Counted from the stretch's first letter, positions 17,620-27,461 are shown. The stretch is 64,000 nt of DNA from Prosthecobacter debontii (GCA_945870855.1 CAMBTP010000002.1:51793-115792); one strand, 5' to 3'. Notes: generated from the sequence alone by a model not told the origin. A program made the numbers and translations.

Positions 17620-19524
17620 TTATCGTGCGCGAGTGGAGGAGCGGCGTTTCAGGAAGAGTCCGAGGCCGATTAATATGACCAGCGCCGGCATGGCGGCGAC
17701 ATTGAGGAGAGTGATTTTGCCACCCAGTTTATCTTTGTCGCGGCGGAGATCCTTTTGCTGTTCGCGAATGAGGCGGGAGTAGATCACTTGCTGTTCCTGC
17801 AGTTTTGCAATCTCCGCTTTTTGCTCGGGTGTGCCGAACGGGCTGGAGGATTCGCCACGCTTTGTTTGAAGTTCCTGTAGCTTGGTCATGGCTTCGGTCT
17901 GCTTCTGCTCGAATTCCTCGATCTTGCTACCGACTTTCTTTTCAAACTCGGCTTCCATTTCCTTGACGACAGTGAATGGGCGCCGTGTGGCGGCGCGGGA
18001 GCGTGAGCCGATCAGGTATTTCGAGCCGACTGCTTGGTCGAGGAGATTGAAAAGCAAGCTAGGGTTACCGTTCATTGGAGATGCCATCTGCATGCCGCCG
18101 CCGAAGTTTTGAACGTTATAAGCAAAGCGGTCGTAAAAGGCGTCGATATCTGCGATTAGAAACACGTTACCGGGTTTAATAGCATCTTTCAGGGATTCGT
18201 CCTTCGGCTTCTCGGCCTCTTCTTTTTTCTCCTCACCGGGGGCTGGCTCAGGCTCTGCCTCCTTGGGTTTACCTTCGGGGAAAGCGGTTTTGAAATTTCC
18301 CGAGAGGTGAGTGACGAGATCGTAAGCCGTGCCGTCGGCCTTCAAGCTGGTGTCGAGCGAGGGATCGAGTCGCGAGGCTTTCATGGCATCGACAAAGCCT
18401 GCACCGGTCGAGGAACGGACGAGGGAATTCGTAGCTACCCCCACTCCGCCCGTGCGCTTGAAGGCACCGGGGAGGTAGAGGGTGATGGAATCGATGGCCT
18501 TGGTGATGATGTTGTCCTTTTGGGGCATCGCGCTCTGCGGTAGGCTGAGAACGGCGATGCCCTTGCGCTCGCCGCCGAGCAGGGTGGCGTAAACGGGATC
18601 TGCTAACACTCTGTCTGAGACAAACTCCACGCCCCATGCGGAAAGCAACGTGGGAAGTGTCGAGGAGGTGGGTGCGCCGCCAGGTTGGCCGGTCATCGGG
18701 TTCGGTTGTCCGCCTATCATCTGCGCGGCAACAGAAAACGCGTCAAGGCAAGCGACCACCGTGCCGCCATTTAACAGGTATTGATCCACGAGGAATTCCG
18801 CCTCCTTGCTAATCTCCGCCGGATGGAAAAGGAAAAGAACCTTGATTTCATTCGGGTCGATTTTTTCCGGGGTCATGCCCAGATCCCTGAGGTCGAAGGA
18901 TTCCTTGAGCTGTTGGTAAATGACCCAAGGCTGCTGTGGCTGCTGACCGGGCATCATCGCTGGCGTGCCTGCTAGATCAAAAGCAGACATGATGCCGATA
19001 ACAGGCTTCACGGGCGTAGTCACCTCGGCGATTGCCTTGGAGATCTGATATTCCAACATCGTTTCCTCGCTGGGATTCAGAAAGGGCAAGACGACTTTCT
19101 TATCAAGGGCGGAGACAGCAATGCCGAGGTAGAAGTTACCTTGTTCGTCGACGGAGCGGATGCCATCGAGGTTCGCAGAATCCTCCGCATCTGTATCGGG
19201 CTCCGGATCGATATTCTCGATGCGTATTTTGTCATTCGAAAGATTTTTATACTCCTTGAGCAAATCATCCACGCGGCGGATGTGCAACTTCAGCTGACCG
19301 GGTGTGTAATCCGTATTACGGGATGCGTAGTAACGAATCACCACTTTGGTATCAAGCTCTCCGAGGATCGATTTCGTCCCATCGGAAAGTGTGAAAATCT
19401 TGTTCTCCGTGAAATCCGCGCCGCGATTACCGGCGGGGGTCAACGAGACGAGCCAATTGGCGAGGATGGCAATGATTAAAAAGGCGGCGATTCCTAGGGC
19501 GGCGCGGGTGATAGGGACTTTCAT
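17620..19524 (-). CDS. GldG-like ABC transport auxiliary protein
   Basis: A 634-residue protein with an N-terminal membrane segment (ALGIAAFLIIAILANWLVSL), a long extracytoplasmic domain of the ABC-type uncharacterized transport (GldG/DUF7088) type, a coiled-coil-rich stretch near residues 530-600 (EMEAEFEKKVGSKIEEFEQKQ) and a C-terminal membrane helix (VAAMPALVILIGLGLFL). It includes the characteristic FTLSDGTKSILGELDTKVVIRYYAS. In Bacteroidetes GldG pairs with GldF and GldA; outside that phylum such sets are widespread and not tied to gliding. The ATG abuts a heptad array. Substrate unknown. Confidence 0.85.
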   Translation of the reverse strand: MKVPITRAALGIAAFLIIAILANWLVSLTPAGNRGADFTENKIFTLSDGTKSILGELDTKVVIRYYASRNTDYTPGQLKLHIRRVDDLLKEYKNLSNDKIRIENIDPEPDTDAEDSANLDGIRSVDEQGNFYLGIAVSALDKKVVLPFLNPSEETMLEYQISKAIAEVTTPVKPVIGIMSAFDLAGTPAMMPGQQPQQPWVIYQQLKESFDLRDLGMTPEKIDPNEIKVLFLFHPAEISKEAEFLVDQYLLNGGTVVACLDAFSVAAQMIGGQPNPMTGQPGGAPTSSTLPTLLSAWGVEFVSDRVLADPVYATLLGGERKGIAVLSLPQSAMPQKDNIITKAIDSITLYLPGAFKRTGGVGVATNSLVRSSTGAGFVDAMKASRLDPSLDTSLKADGTAYDLVTHLSGNFKTAFPEGKPKEAEPEPAPGEEKKEEAEKPKDESLKDAIKPGNVFLIADIDAFYDRFAYNVQNFGGGMQMASPMNGNPSLLFNLLDQAVGSKYLIGSRSRAATRRPFTVVKEMEAEFEKKVGSKIEEFEQKQTEAMTKLQELQTKRGESSSPFGTPEQKAEIAKLQEQQVIYSRLIREQQKDLRRDKDKLGGKITLLNVAAMPALVILIGLGLFLKRRSSTRAR

Positions 19525-19552
19525 GAAATTTTAAATTTTAAAATCTAAACTC
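19525..19552. repeat. Heptad array abutting the gldG-like start codon
   Basis: Four units (GAAATTT, TAAATTT, TAAAATC, TAAACTC on the plus strand) lie directly against the start codon. Read on the gene strand this gives the same GTTTA/TTTTAAA texture as the lpxC and gltX leaders. Confidence 0.7.
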
Positions 19553-19565
19553 GAAGGTAGAAGGC

Positions 19566-20297
19566 TTATGCGCGTTTTGCAGAGAGGATGGTGGAGGTTC
19601 CGATGAGGCAGAGGCTGATGAATCCGGCAAACCAGACAGCATCCTGCAAGCGGAGAAGTCCGCGGTTCAGGGAAGTAAAATGATCCCAAACGCTGAATGC
19701 CACAATGGCTTCGACTGTCCCAACTGAAGTGGCTTTAGCCAACTCGCGAGTCACAGGATCATAGCCGCAGAGCACCATCAGGGTGCAGAAAGCGACGGAA
19801 ACGATCAGGCATACGACTTGATCGCGAGTGCATGCGGAAACCAACATGGTGATGGCGATGAAGGTGCAGCAAACAAGGAAGGAGCCGATGTAGCCGGCGA
19901 TGATCGCTCCGTTATCGGGTTCACCGAGGTAGTTCACGGTGATTACGATGGGGAAAGTCAGAACCAATGCAACGAGCGAGACAGCGGCGGCGGCTAGGAA
20001 TTTCCCAGTGATGGCGGCCCAAGTGGATACGGGGAAAGTTCCAAGCAATTCGATCGTGCCGTTGCGCTGCTCATCGGACCAGAGTTTCATGGCAATCGCA
20101 GGCGCGAGGAGCATGTAGAGCCACGGATGCCAGAAGAAGAAAGAAAACTGGAGCGAGGCATCACCTACGTTCATGAAATCGCCGAATGTGAAGGTGAAGC
20201 CCAGCGAGAGTAGGACGAATATGACGATGATCGCGTAGGCCGTGGGTTGGGCGAAATACGATTTCAGCTCGCGGCGGAAGATAGTTAAGGAAGACAT
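19566..20297 (-). CDS. ABC-2 type transporter permease (GldF-like)
   Basis: A 243-residue membrane protein from the ATG at 20297 (MSSLTIFRRELKSYFAQPTAY). It has six hydrophobic segments and the ABC-2 permease pattern: the RRELKSYF start, PAIAMKLWSDEQRNGTIELL, where NGTIELL is the coupling region, and VSTWAAITGKFLAAAAVSL. It follows the ATPase by ~55 nt and precedes the GldG-like gene, so it forms the channel of that ABC complex. Confidence 0.9.
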   Translation of the reverse strand: MSSLTIFRRELKSYFAQPTAYAIIVIFVLLSLGFTFTFGDFMNVGDASLQFSFFFWHPWLYMLLAPAIAMKLWSDEQRNGTIELLGTFPVSTWAAITGKFLAAAAVSLVALVLTFPIVITVNYLGEPDNGAIIAGYIGSFLVCCTFIAITMLVSACTRDQVVCLIVSVAFCTLMVLCGYDPVTRELAKATSVGTVEAIVAFSVWDHFTSLNRGLLRLQDAVWFAGFISLCLIGTSTILSAKRA

Positions 20298-20298
20298 T

Positions 20299-20319
20299 GG
20301 ATAATGGATATTGGAATAG
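20299..20319. repeat. Short heptad array in the permease leader
   Basis: Three units, GGATAAT, GGATATT and GGAATAG (plus strand), immediately upstream of the permease start. Confidence 0.55.
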
Positions 20320-20352
20320 TGGTTTTTTGGATGCGGCAACCGGAGATCGACG

Positions 20353-21078
20353 TTACGCGGCGGTATCGGATGTGGTCACCTTACGGAAAAGCTCAGTGAG
20401 CGAGCCGTTGGGGGCTTTCGCGATGAGTTCAGCAGGGGTGCCATCCTCGACGATGCGACCGCGATCTACGATGATCGCACGTGTGCAGGACGCCTCCACT
20501 TCCTCAAGAATGTGGGTCGAAAAGAGGATCGCTTTGGTCTCGCCGAGGCGCTTGATGAGCTGGCGAACTTCGTATTTCTGGTTGGGGTCTAGGCCGTCGG
20601 TAGGCTCGTCGAGAATGAGCACCTCGGGATCGTGAAGAAGTGCCTGAGCGAGGCAGGTGCGGTGGCGATAGCCTTTCGAAAGAGTATCGATGGACTGGTG
20701 AGCGACGGATCCGAGGAAACAAGTTTCGATGGCACGCTCAACCGCGTCCTTTTTCGCTGAGCCAGATAACTTGCGGATCGAGGCGCAGAATTTCAGAAAG
20801 CCGATCACGGTCATATCGTTGTAAAGCGGCGCGGACTCAGGCAGGTAGCCGATCTTTTTCTTCGCCTCAGTGGGGTCGGTAGTGATCGATATTCCACAGA
20901 TATTCGCTTCGCCGGAGCTGGGCGGAATGAAGCCTGTGACCATACGCATCGTGGTGGATTTCCCCGCGCCGTTCGGCCCTAGGAATCCGAGAACCTCGCC
21001 TTTTTGCACCGTGAACGAGAGTTCATCGACGGCGACTTTGCTTCCAAAATGTTTACTGAGATTTAAGACTTCGATCAT
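20353..21078 (-). CDS. ABC transporter ATP-binding protein (GldA-like)
   Basis: A 241-residue ATPase subunit. Walker A is GPNGAGKST, the signature is LSKGYRHR (a variant of LSGGQ), Walker B is VLILDEP with the following TDGLDP D-loop, and the switch His is in LFSTHILEEVE. It is the first gene of the unit with the permease, GldG-like and DUF4340 genes, and energises that complex. The specific substrate is unknown. Confidence 0.93.
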   Translation of the reverse strand: MIEVLNLSKHFGSKVAVDELSFTVQKGEVLGFLGPNGAGKSTTMRMVTGFIPPSSGEANICGISITTDPTEAKKKIGYLPESAPLYNDMTVIGFLKFCASIRKLSGSAKKDAVERAIETCFLGSVAHQSIDTLSKGYRHRTCLAQALLHDPEVLILDEPTDGLDPNQKYEVRQLIKRLGETKAILFSTHILEEVEASCTRAIIVDRGRIVEDGTPAELIAKAPNGSLTELFRKVTTSDTAA

Positions 21079-21191
21079 GGGTGGGGATGGGGATTCCGGT
21101 AAGGGGGAAAATTTGTTTACGGCTTACGTAGTTTTAGCGACACTTGTTTCAGTTTTGTTTGAGAAATTTCGGAAAATTTACGGATTTAATT

Positions 21192-22190
21192 TCAGAGAAT
21201 TTCCGCGATCTGCACGGCGTTGAGTGCCGCGCCTTTACGCACTTGATCGCCGACGACCCAGATATCGAGGGCGTTATCCAGAACGATGCTCTTGCGGATG
21301 CGACCGACGAGGCAATCGTCCTTGCCTGTGGTATCGAGCGGCACGGGGAAAAGCTTGTTCGCCGGATCGTCCACGACGCAGATACCGGGCTTACCTTGGT
21401 AGGCAGCGCGGGCGGCCTCCACGGAAGGCTCCTTGGAAAACTTCGCGGTAATCGAGACCGAATGCGAGCGATAGACCGGCACGCGGACGCAGGTGCAGGA
21501 AACTTTGAGGGTGGGATGGCAGAGGATTTTCCGACCCTCGTTGAGCATCTTCATCTCCTCCTTCGTGTAACCGTTGTCGGTAAACGAATCCACCTGCGGG
21601 ATCACGTTGAAAGCGATCTGGCGGGGATAGACTTTCGGTGTGAATTCCCGACCGTTTGCAATCGCCTGGATCTGCTCCTCCAACTCCACAATCCCCTGCG
21701 CTCCCGATCCGGAAACAGCCTGGTAGCTCGACGCAATCACCGACTCCAGGCCGAACTTTTCGTGTAAAGGTGCCAGAGCCATCAGGGAAATGATCGTAGT
21801 GCAGTTCGGGTTTGCGATGATGCCTCTTGGCCTGTTCTTCGCTGCCTCGGGATTGATCTCCGGCACGACGAGCGGCACACCCTCATCCATTCGGAACGCC
21901 GAGGAATTATCGATCACCACCGCACCCGCCGCAGCGGCGGATGGCGCGAACTCCAGCGAGATCCCACCGCCTGCGCTAAACAGCGCGATATCGATACCCG
22001 CGAAGGAATCATGCGTGAGTTCCTTGACCACGATATCCTCGCCACGAAACTTCAGCGTTTTTCCCGCCGATCTCGCAGACGCCAACAAGGTCAATCCACT
22101 GAGAGGAAAATTCCGCTGCTCCAAGCAAAGGAGCATCTCGACTCCGACGGCACCCGTCGCTCCGACAATCGCTACATGAGGGTTGTTCAT
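21192..22190 (-). CDS. asd: Aspartate-semialdehyde dehydrogenase
   Basis: Converts aspartyl phosphate to aspartate semialdehyde for lysine, diaminopimelate, threonine and methionine synthesis. From the ATG at 22190 (MNNPHVAIVGATGAVGVEML) the product has 332 residues; an upstream TTG adds only two. Motifs are the NADP-binding GATGAVG, VIDNSSAFRMDEGVPLVVPEINPE, the catalytic Cys in ANPNCTTIISLMAL, and YQAVSGSGAQGI. Diaminopimelate supply links it to the murein genes elsewhere in the window, though it is not in an operon with them. Confidence 0.95.
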   Translation of the reverse strand: MNNPHVAIVGATGAVGVEMLLCLEQRNFPLSGLTLLASARSAGKTLKFRGEDIVVKELTHDSFAGIDIALFSAGGGISLEFAPSAAAAGAVVIDNSSAFRMDEGVPLVVPEINPEAAKNRPRGIIANPNCTTIISLMALAPLHEKFGLESVIASSYQAVSGSGAQGIVELEEQIQAIANGREFTPKVYPRQIAFNVIPQVDSFTDNGYTKEEMKMLNEGRKILCHPTLKVSCTCVRVPVYRSHSVSITAKFSKEPSVEAARAAYQGKPGICVVDDPANKLFPVPLDTTGKDDCLVGRIRKSIVLDNALDIWVVGDQVRKGAALNAVQIAEIL

Positions 22191-22854
22191 TTTCAAGAAA
22201 ACCGGCCTCGCGCCGGGGCGCGAAACATATCCGTATCGCCATCCCTTGCAATCCCTAAGAGGAATAGAATAGCCCGGCCCTGTCCGGCTGATTCGTATGC
22301 CTCAATATCAGTTATCACTCCCATCTGGTGGTGATCGACGCGCGGGGGAGTGGCTGACGCCAGTCTGCCATAATCCCATCTGCGAAATATTAACTCAATC
22401 CAGACTCATTGACGCAGAAAACAAGCACCGAACACCAAAGCCAGCGCCAGTCGATAGTTGTAACTCGTCATCATTTTCCCAGCCCACACCATCGTGCGCT
22501 TATCCATCTCGCTCCGGATGATTTTCAAACCGCCTACCCAACTCTGCCCGGAAAGAAAGAAATCCCTCCCGAGAAATTAAGAAATAACCGCTGGCCGCAA
22601 TTTTCCGGGTACACTTCAGCTTGTGGCGGAGATTGAGCCACTCATCTATGGGTTCTGCGACCGCAGCTTTCTCCTGTAGTGCGCCCTTCTGATATTTGAG
22701 CGGATCGACTCCGCCGACGTTCGGATGCTGCATTCCGATCTCGCTCAAAATTTCCCCACCCGCCGTCCTTTGAAAACAGATTCTTGATCGGTCGGTAGTT
22801 AACCGCTAATCCTAGCGCGGTAAGCCGATCAACGGTCGGCCAAGCGCCACTCTC
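22191..22854. other. 664-bp intergenic region, no supported gene
   Basis: Short frames occur on both strands (for example 22500-22748 on the minus strand, 82 codons), but none has a recognisable motif or a convincing start. It separates asd from the divergently oriented VWA gene and probably holds both promoters. It could also contain decayed coding sequence. Confidence 0.5.
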
Positions 22855-24627
22855 ATGTTCGGAAATCCCCTCGGCCTCCTCAGCCTGCTCGCCATCCCAG
22901 CGATCTTGGCGATCCATTTCCTTCAGCGGAAATCAATCACTCTGCCAGTCTCGACGCTGTTTCTGTTAGAGCGCACGCAGCGTGAGGCAACCTCCGGACG
23001 GCGCTTCGAACGGCTCATCCCTTCCGTTCCACTGTGGATGCAAATCCTCGCCGTGCTGTTGCTGGCGTGGCTGCTTTCCGAGCCTCGTTTCAAAAAGGAA
23101 AACTCCGTCCAGCGCGTCGCCATCGTGGTGGACGCCTCCGCATCGATGACCGTTTTTAAAAAGGAATCCATCGCCGCGCTGAAAGAAATGATTCCGAAGC
23201 TCCAAGGCAGCGCCACCGCAATGGAGCTGACCCTGATTCCCTCCACGCCCGGCGAGGACAGGCTTTACGCCGGCTCCTCAACCGAGCAACTGCTCGCCGC
23301 GCTCGAAGGCTACACGCCCGACGGCGGTCTCACCGACCCCTCGTATTCCCTCCGGCTCGCGCGCTCCATCGTCTCGAAGGATGGCACCGTGATCTTTCTC
23401 ACCGACACTCCCGCCGAGGCATTGCCCTACGATTCACAGCTCGTCTCCGTCGGCAGGCCGCTGGGGAATGTCGGCTTCACAGGGATCAGCTTCGCGGAAA
23501 AGGAAGGCGCGCTCACCTGGCAAGCGATCATCCGGAATTACAGCGACGAACCCGCGAAGAGATCATGGTCACTGAAAACAAAAACCTCCGCCACCGAGCC
23601 GTGCGAATTCGAGATCGGCGCGAAGTCTTTTGTCACCATCCAAGCCGCTTTCCCCGAGGGCGCAGAGGAAGTTTGCATCGAGCTCTCCCCCGATGATTTC
23701 ACGCTCGACGACACCATGCCCGTGATCGCTCCCCGCCCCAAGGCACTGGAGCTTTACACCGCCACCTCCGCCGCCTTCCGCGATCTCACCGACAAACTTC
23801 TCCGCTCCCTCGCATCCACCCGTCCCAGCAGCGACGCCACCAGTTCGGATCTCGCCATCACCAGCTACGATCCCCTCAATCCCTCGCTGCCGAATAGTAA
23901 CGCGATCCTTTTTGTCGAAGATCCCACCTCAGCCGGGAAATACCTCAAAGGCGGCATCCTTGCCGAGGCGCATCCGCTCATGGACGGCATCAACTGGCAG
24001 CCCCTCCTCGTCCGCGAAACCCTCCAACTCCCCCGCAAACCGTCAGACCGCGTGCTCCTCTGGCAGGAGAAACGCCCACTCATTTTCCTCCGCGAAAACG
24101 GCGACGATCTCATCCTCTGCTTCAACTTCGACCTCCGTCTCTCCAACGCCACCCAGCAACCCGCCTTCATCGTCCTGCTCCACCGCTTCGCCGAAACAAT
24201 CCGCTCAGAAAAAATCGCCTACCAAGCACTGAACTTGGAGACCAGCCAACCCATCCGCATCGCCACCGCCCCCGGCCTGACCCTCAACGTAACAGCCAGC
24301 GATGTCTCAGGGGAAAACATGTCCGCCCCGCCATCCGGTCGCGCCCCTTCCCTTCCCGGTTTCCTTTCCATCACCCAAGGCGAGACTCCCCTACTCCAAG
24401 CCGCCATCCACTTCGCCGACACCCGCGAGGCCGACCTCTCCGCCTGCGCCCCCACAGAAACCGAACCCCTCGCAAACATCGCCACCCTCGAACTCCACAC
24501 CACCCCCGATCCCTTCGCGAGGATCTGGGTGCTCGTGCTCCTAGCGGCGCTGCTGATTGCATGGCACTTCACCGCACCAAAGGAACGGGTAAGCATCGCT
24601 ACTGAAGACAGATTAGCATCACGCTGA
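22855..24627 (+). CDS. BatA-type membrane protein with von Willebrand factor A domain
   Basis: A 590-residue protein. The N-terminal BatA domain has two membrane helices, with NPLGLLSLLAIPAILAIHFLQRK first and WMQILAVLLLAWLLSEPRF second. A VWA domain follows with an intact MIDAS motif, VVDASASM (DxSxS). The long middle part is Ser/Pro-rich and the protein ends with another membrane helix (IWVLVLLAALLIAWHF). In Bat operons such proteins accompany a MoxR ATPase and a DUF58 protein; neither is nearby, so this is a stand-alone copy. The function is not established. Confidence 0.82.
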   Translation: MFGNPLGLLSLLAIPAILAIHFLQRKSITLPVSTLFLLERTQREATSGRRFERLIPSVPLWMQILAVLLLAWLLSEPRFKKENSVQRVAIVVDASASMTVFKKESIAALKEMIPKLQGSATAMELTLIPSTPGEDRLYAGSSTEQLLAALEGYTPDGGLTDPSYSLRLARSIVSKDGTVIFLTDTPAEALPYDSQLVSVGRPLGNVGFTGISFAEKEGALTWQAIIRNYSDEPAKRSWSLKTKTSATEPCEFEIGAKSFVTIQAAFPEGAEEVCIELSPDDFTLDDTMPVIAPRPKALELYTATSAAFRDLTDKLLRSLASTRPSSDATSSDLAITSYDPLNPSLPNSNAILFVEDPTSAGKYLKGGILAEAHPLMDGINWQPLLVRETLQLPRKPSDRVLLWQEKRPLIFLRENGDDLILCFNFDLRLSNATQQPAFIVLLHRFAETIRSEKIAYQALNLETSQPIRIATAPGLTLNVTASDVSGENMSAPPSGRAPSLPGFLSITQGETPLLQAAIHFADTREADLSACAPTETEPLANIATLELHTTPDPFARIWVLVLLAALLIAWHFTAPKERVSIATEDRLASR

Positions 24628-24745
24628 AGCACCCTTTGAGATTTCCCTTCGCGACCGATGCCACAGAGCGGACGGCGCTGAGCGACCATCCCTGCCCGTT
24701 TCACGTAATCCGACATAACCCCGTGGCATCCGGAATTGACCCCAT

Positions 24746-25840
24746 TTAATTCAAAAACGGGACGATCACATCCGAGGATGCCTCCGAAACGAATGGCGGA
24801 GCCACTTCGCACAGTTTCGGAAAAATACGGTCTGGAGACTCATACTCCCCATTCATCTTCGTGAGAGTGGAATTGAGCGGAACCTCCAAATCCTCAAGGA
24901 ACTTGAAATCCCTCCTGTCCACCAAATTATCCAAATGGTACATCAGTTGATTTTGAAAAGAGGTCAAACTCCGCGCCGGCCCTGAGAGGGTACAGATCGT
25001 CAACTCAACTCTCGCAGGGCGTGGCACAGCGAATCGATCTAATGACCGCATAATCCCAGAATGAACCGCAATGAGGAGGGCTTTTGCATCCTTTCCGGGA
25101 ATCCGGATGAGAACCGAATACCTCGTCCGCTCATTCGAAACCAAAATCACCTTCTCCTTCGTCCCTTTCATTCCGAAGGCCTCCTCGCAGCGCCAATTTG
25201 AAAACCAAGAGTGCACACTCCCCTCCCATTCCTCCTGATTTGCCATCTTCACCAGCTCAGGTGGTTTGATCCCACAGAACTTTGCCACCTTCGCACTCAG
25301 GAGAAGATCCAGCGCAAGCCTCCCGGTTCCGGGAATGATTCTCGGCTCCTTTGGCTCTGAATTCACCCGGATCATCTCGTCCTTCCACTGCCCGAATTCA
25401 TCGAAGAGATCTTCGACATCCAACTCAGGATTGTTGTAGCAATCCACCCGCGAACACCACATCTCGAGATTCCTCTCCAGGATTTCATTCAAGTTATCAA
25501 ACTCCGCCTTACCGATCTCCCCCCATCCTTCAAAAACACGAATGAACAGGCAGAAAGCTTGCACATTCTCTCTCACCGCCTTTGCATCCGCCCACATAGC
25601 CTTGCGGATGAACCAATTCCCCACAAACATCGGAAAAGAAGCCAGTCCATCCAGAAGACTGCCTTTTTCGTATTGCGCCAGATAAACGTTTCCAAAAAAA
25701 CGCAGGGAATCGGCGTATTGATGCGCCCTAATCTTTCCAACAATCTTCTCTGTGACGACGAAATTGGTAAAGCGCGCCAACAACTCCTCATTCACCGGCT
25801 CCCAGCGGTTTTTCATCTCGTTGTAATCTTCCTCAGGCAT
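24746..25840 (-). CDS. Hypothetical protein, possible C-terminal DUF6933-like domain
   Basis: No firm family. From the first ATG (25840) the product has 364 residues; a TTG at 25897 would give 383. The N-terminal half is helical and aromatic-rich (around SLRFFGNVYLAQYEKGSLLDG). After an internal linker (IIPGTGRLALDLLLSAKVAKF) comes a segment containing VILVSNERTRYSVLIRIPG, and the tail includes LNSTLTKMNGEYE. The latter two resemble the layout of DUF6933 proteins, from memory and with low certainty. It lies next to the RAYT transposase in an accessory zone and is probably a cargo or orphan gene. Confidence 0.5.
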   Translation of the reverse strand: MPEEDYNEMKNRWEPVNEELLARFTNFVVTEKIVGKIRAHQYADSLRFFGNVYLAQYEKGSLLDGLASFPMFVGNWFIRKAMWADAKAVRENVQAFCLFIRVFEGWGEIGKAEFDNLNEILERNLEMWCSRVDCYNNPELDVEDLFDEFGQWKDEMIRVNSEPKEPRIIPGTGRLALDLLLSAKVAKFCGIKPPELVKMANQEEWEGSVHSWFSNWRCEEAFGMKGTKEKVILVSNERTRYSVLIRIPGKDAKALLIAVHSGIMRSLDRFAVPRPARVELTICTLSGPARSLTSFQNQLMYHLDNLVDRRDFKFLEDLEVPLNSTLTKMNGEYESPDRIFPKLCEVAPPFVSEASSDVIVPFLN

Positions 25841-25944
25841 CCCTAGGCACAACGAAAACCCCAAGCGCTTTCCATAGCCAGAAAATATCTCCGCCAATGG
25901 AGCACTAGGTTCGAAACGAGTGCATCGGTAACTGGAAACTCAAG

Positions 25945-27030
25945 CTACGCGATCCCGACCCGCAACGCCCGCATGCTCCAAATATTCTTCGCTGTTGAAG
26001 CATTCCCCCGCATTCGCCGCGCTCCGTTTATTCGTTTATCGGAAAACCTATCCCTGGCGGACTCGAAGGCTTCGTTGACGAATTCCTTACTCCCGATCAC
26101 CGCACCATCAGTGAAATACCTCACCCGGTGCCTCAACATCTTCGCCATGCCCAACTCAGGCAAAACCGTTTCGCTGTCTTCGGATTCCAAAGCCTCCGCA
26201 TCGTTCCTAGAAATTCGTATTTTCCCTGAAGTTTGGATTTTCGCGCTCATCGTTTTGCGCTCCAGCGCGATTCCCATCAGACGCCGGTATCTCCGCGACG
26301 CATCTTTCCATTTCCCTGCATCAAATCCTGTATCCCTGTCAGAGCTGATCGCCCGAACCAGCCCTTCCCGGGCTTTCTTCCCGTTCCCCTTGCTGCCTCC
26401 ACCTACTGCCTCCCCGTAACTACTCCAACGGTATTCCGCCGGATCCTCAACCATTCCCGCCCGAACCGGATTCAGATCGATGTATGCCGCCATTGTCCGT
26501 GCCGCCGTACCGCTTTCAACAATGACGCTTTTGAACCTTTGTTCCCAGAGGGTTCCCGTCCGCTTGTGCCGTCCATTGAACCACTGAGTGAAACGCTGCA
26601 GCAGCCCTTTCATGAACTCCCCCAAATCGTGCATCCGGTAGGTGAAACGAGCCTTGATCTCCTCAACACGTCCCAGATTCCCCCCTTCCAATCCGCCCTC
26701 GCTCCGAGCCGCATCCAACTGCTCGGCCACATCCGCCACGAAATTCTCTCCGTAGATCGACGACAAACGCTTGAGGAAACCACCGTCCGCAAGCCCGCCC
26801 TGCGGCATCGGCGGAACCTCCAACAAAATGTGTATGTGGTTGCACATCAAACAGTAAGACAACACGCGACACCCTGTGAAATTTTCCATCATCCGCATCA
26901 ACGTCCGGAACCGCTCCTTTTCCTCCACTCCAAACGCAAACCGCCGATCCACAACCCGTGAAATGCAGTGGTAAATAGCCGGCTTCGTCTCCGAATCCTT
27001 CCAGGGGGCGATCCAACGGGCGCGTCTCAT
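25945..27030 (-). mobile_element. REP-associated tyrosine transposase (RAYT, Y1_Tnp/IS200-like)
   Basis: A 361-residue single-strand DNA nicking enzyme of the HUH family. It begins RRARWIAPWKDSETKPAIYHCISRV, has the HUH motif in SYCLMCNHIHILLEV, RTGTLWEQRFKSV, and the likely catalytic Tyr in AAYIDLNPVRAGMV (aligned by eye with the E. coli enzyme). A C-terminal extension of ~130 residues is basic and makes it longer than most RAYTs (150-250). No IS ends are seen; RAYTs are single-copy, domesticated genes thought to spread REP/BIME elements. Such elements are abundant in this window. Confidence 0.88.
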
Positions 27031-27070
27031 GCAACTATTTTAACTGTTCATACGAACAATTCAAGCGAAT

Positions 27071-27128
27071 TCTCCGTATGGGGTCTGTCCCTTTGCGAGT
27101 CTCCGTATGGGGTCTGTCCCTTTGCGAG
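27071..27128. repeat. Two direct copies of a 29-bp repeat upstream of the RAYT gene
   Basis: The 29-bp unit, with core CCGTATGGGGTCTGTCCC, is present twice in perfect tandem (27071-27099 and 27100-27128), followed by a partial TCCCTTTGCG. GGGTCTGTCCC-like sequences are often found close to RAYT genes, so this may be part of the enzyme's recognition or leader region (inference). Confidence 0.7.
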
Positions 27129-27200
27129 TCCCTTTGCGCTAGGACACCGTTGGCTAGAAATGACAGGCCTGGCTCCAATTGCTAGAGCTTCCACTAATTA

Positions 27201-27461
27201 TTACGCATAGGGTCTGGAAAAGCTTTTGCCGTAGAAGCGATCAAGAAAGAGCTGACGACGATTGAGTTCGGGGAGGTGTTTGGGAATGCCGGACCAGACG
27301 AGTTCGCGTGCGGTATCGGTCATCTGGCAGCCGATGATGAGGCGTTCCTCTCCGGACTTCTCCAGCATTTTGCGGAAAAGGAGGTTATTGAGATCCGCCG
27401 GTGTGTCCTCTATGGAGAAACCCGTGTCAGCATATCTGTCAGGTTCAATTTTTGAGACCAT
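27201..27461 (-). CDS. Small conserved partner protein of a nucleotidyltransferase module (86 aa)
   Basis: An 86-residue protein with the core DLNNLLFRKMLEKSGEERLIIGCQM, TARELVWSGIP and a C-terminal RRQLFLDRFYG. I recall a widespread family of small proteins with this 'G-M-x-x-TAR' and 'LFLRFYG' pattern encoded beside minimal nucleotidyltransferases; no function is established. Its start (27461) lies 52 nt inside the end of the nucleotidyltransferase gene, so the two are translationally coupled. Confidence 0.65.
   Translation of the reverse strand: MVSKIEPDRYADTGFSIEDTPADLNNLLFRKMLEKSGEERLIIGCQMTDTARELVWSGIPKHLPELNRRQLFLDRFYGKSFSRPYA

Noticed and set aside
22500..22748. 82-codon minus-strand gene
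   Set aside because: No motif and no ribosome-binding site; not convincing without homologues.
27071..27128. Possible CRISPR repeat pair
   Set aside because: Two abutting 29-bp copies without spacers.
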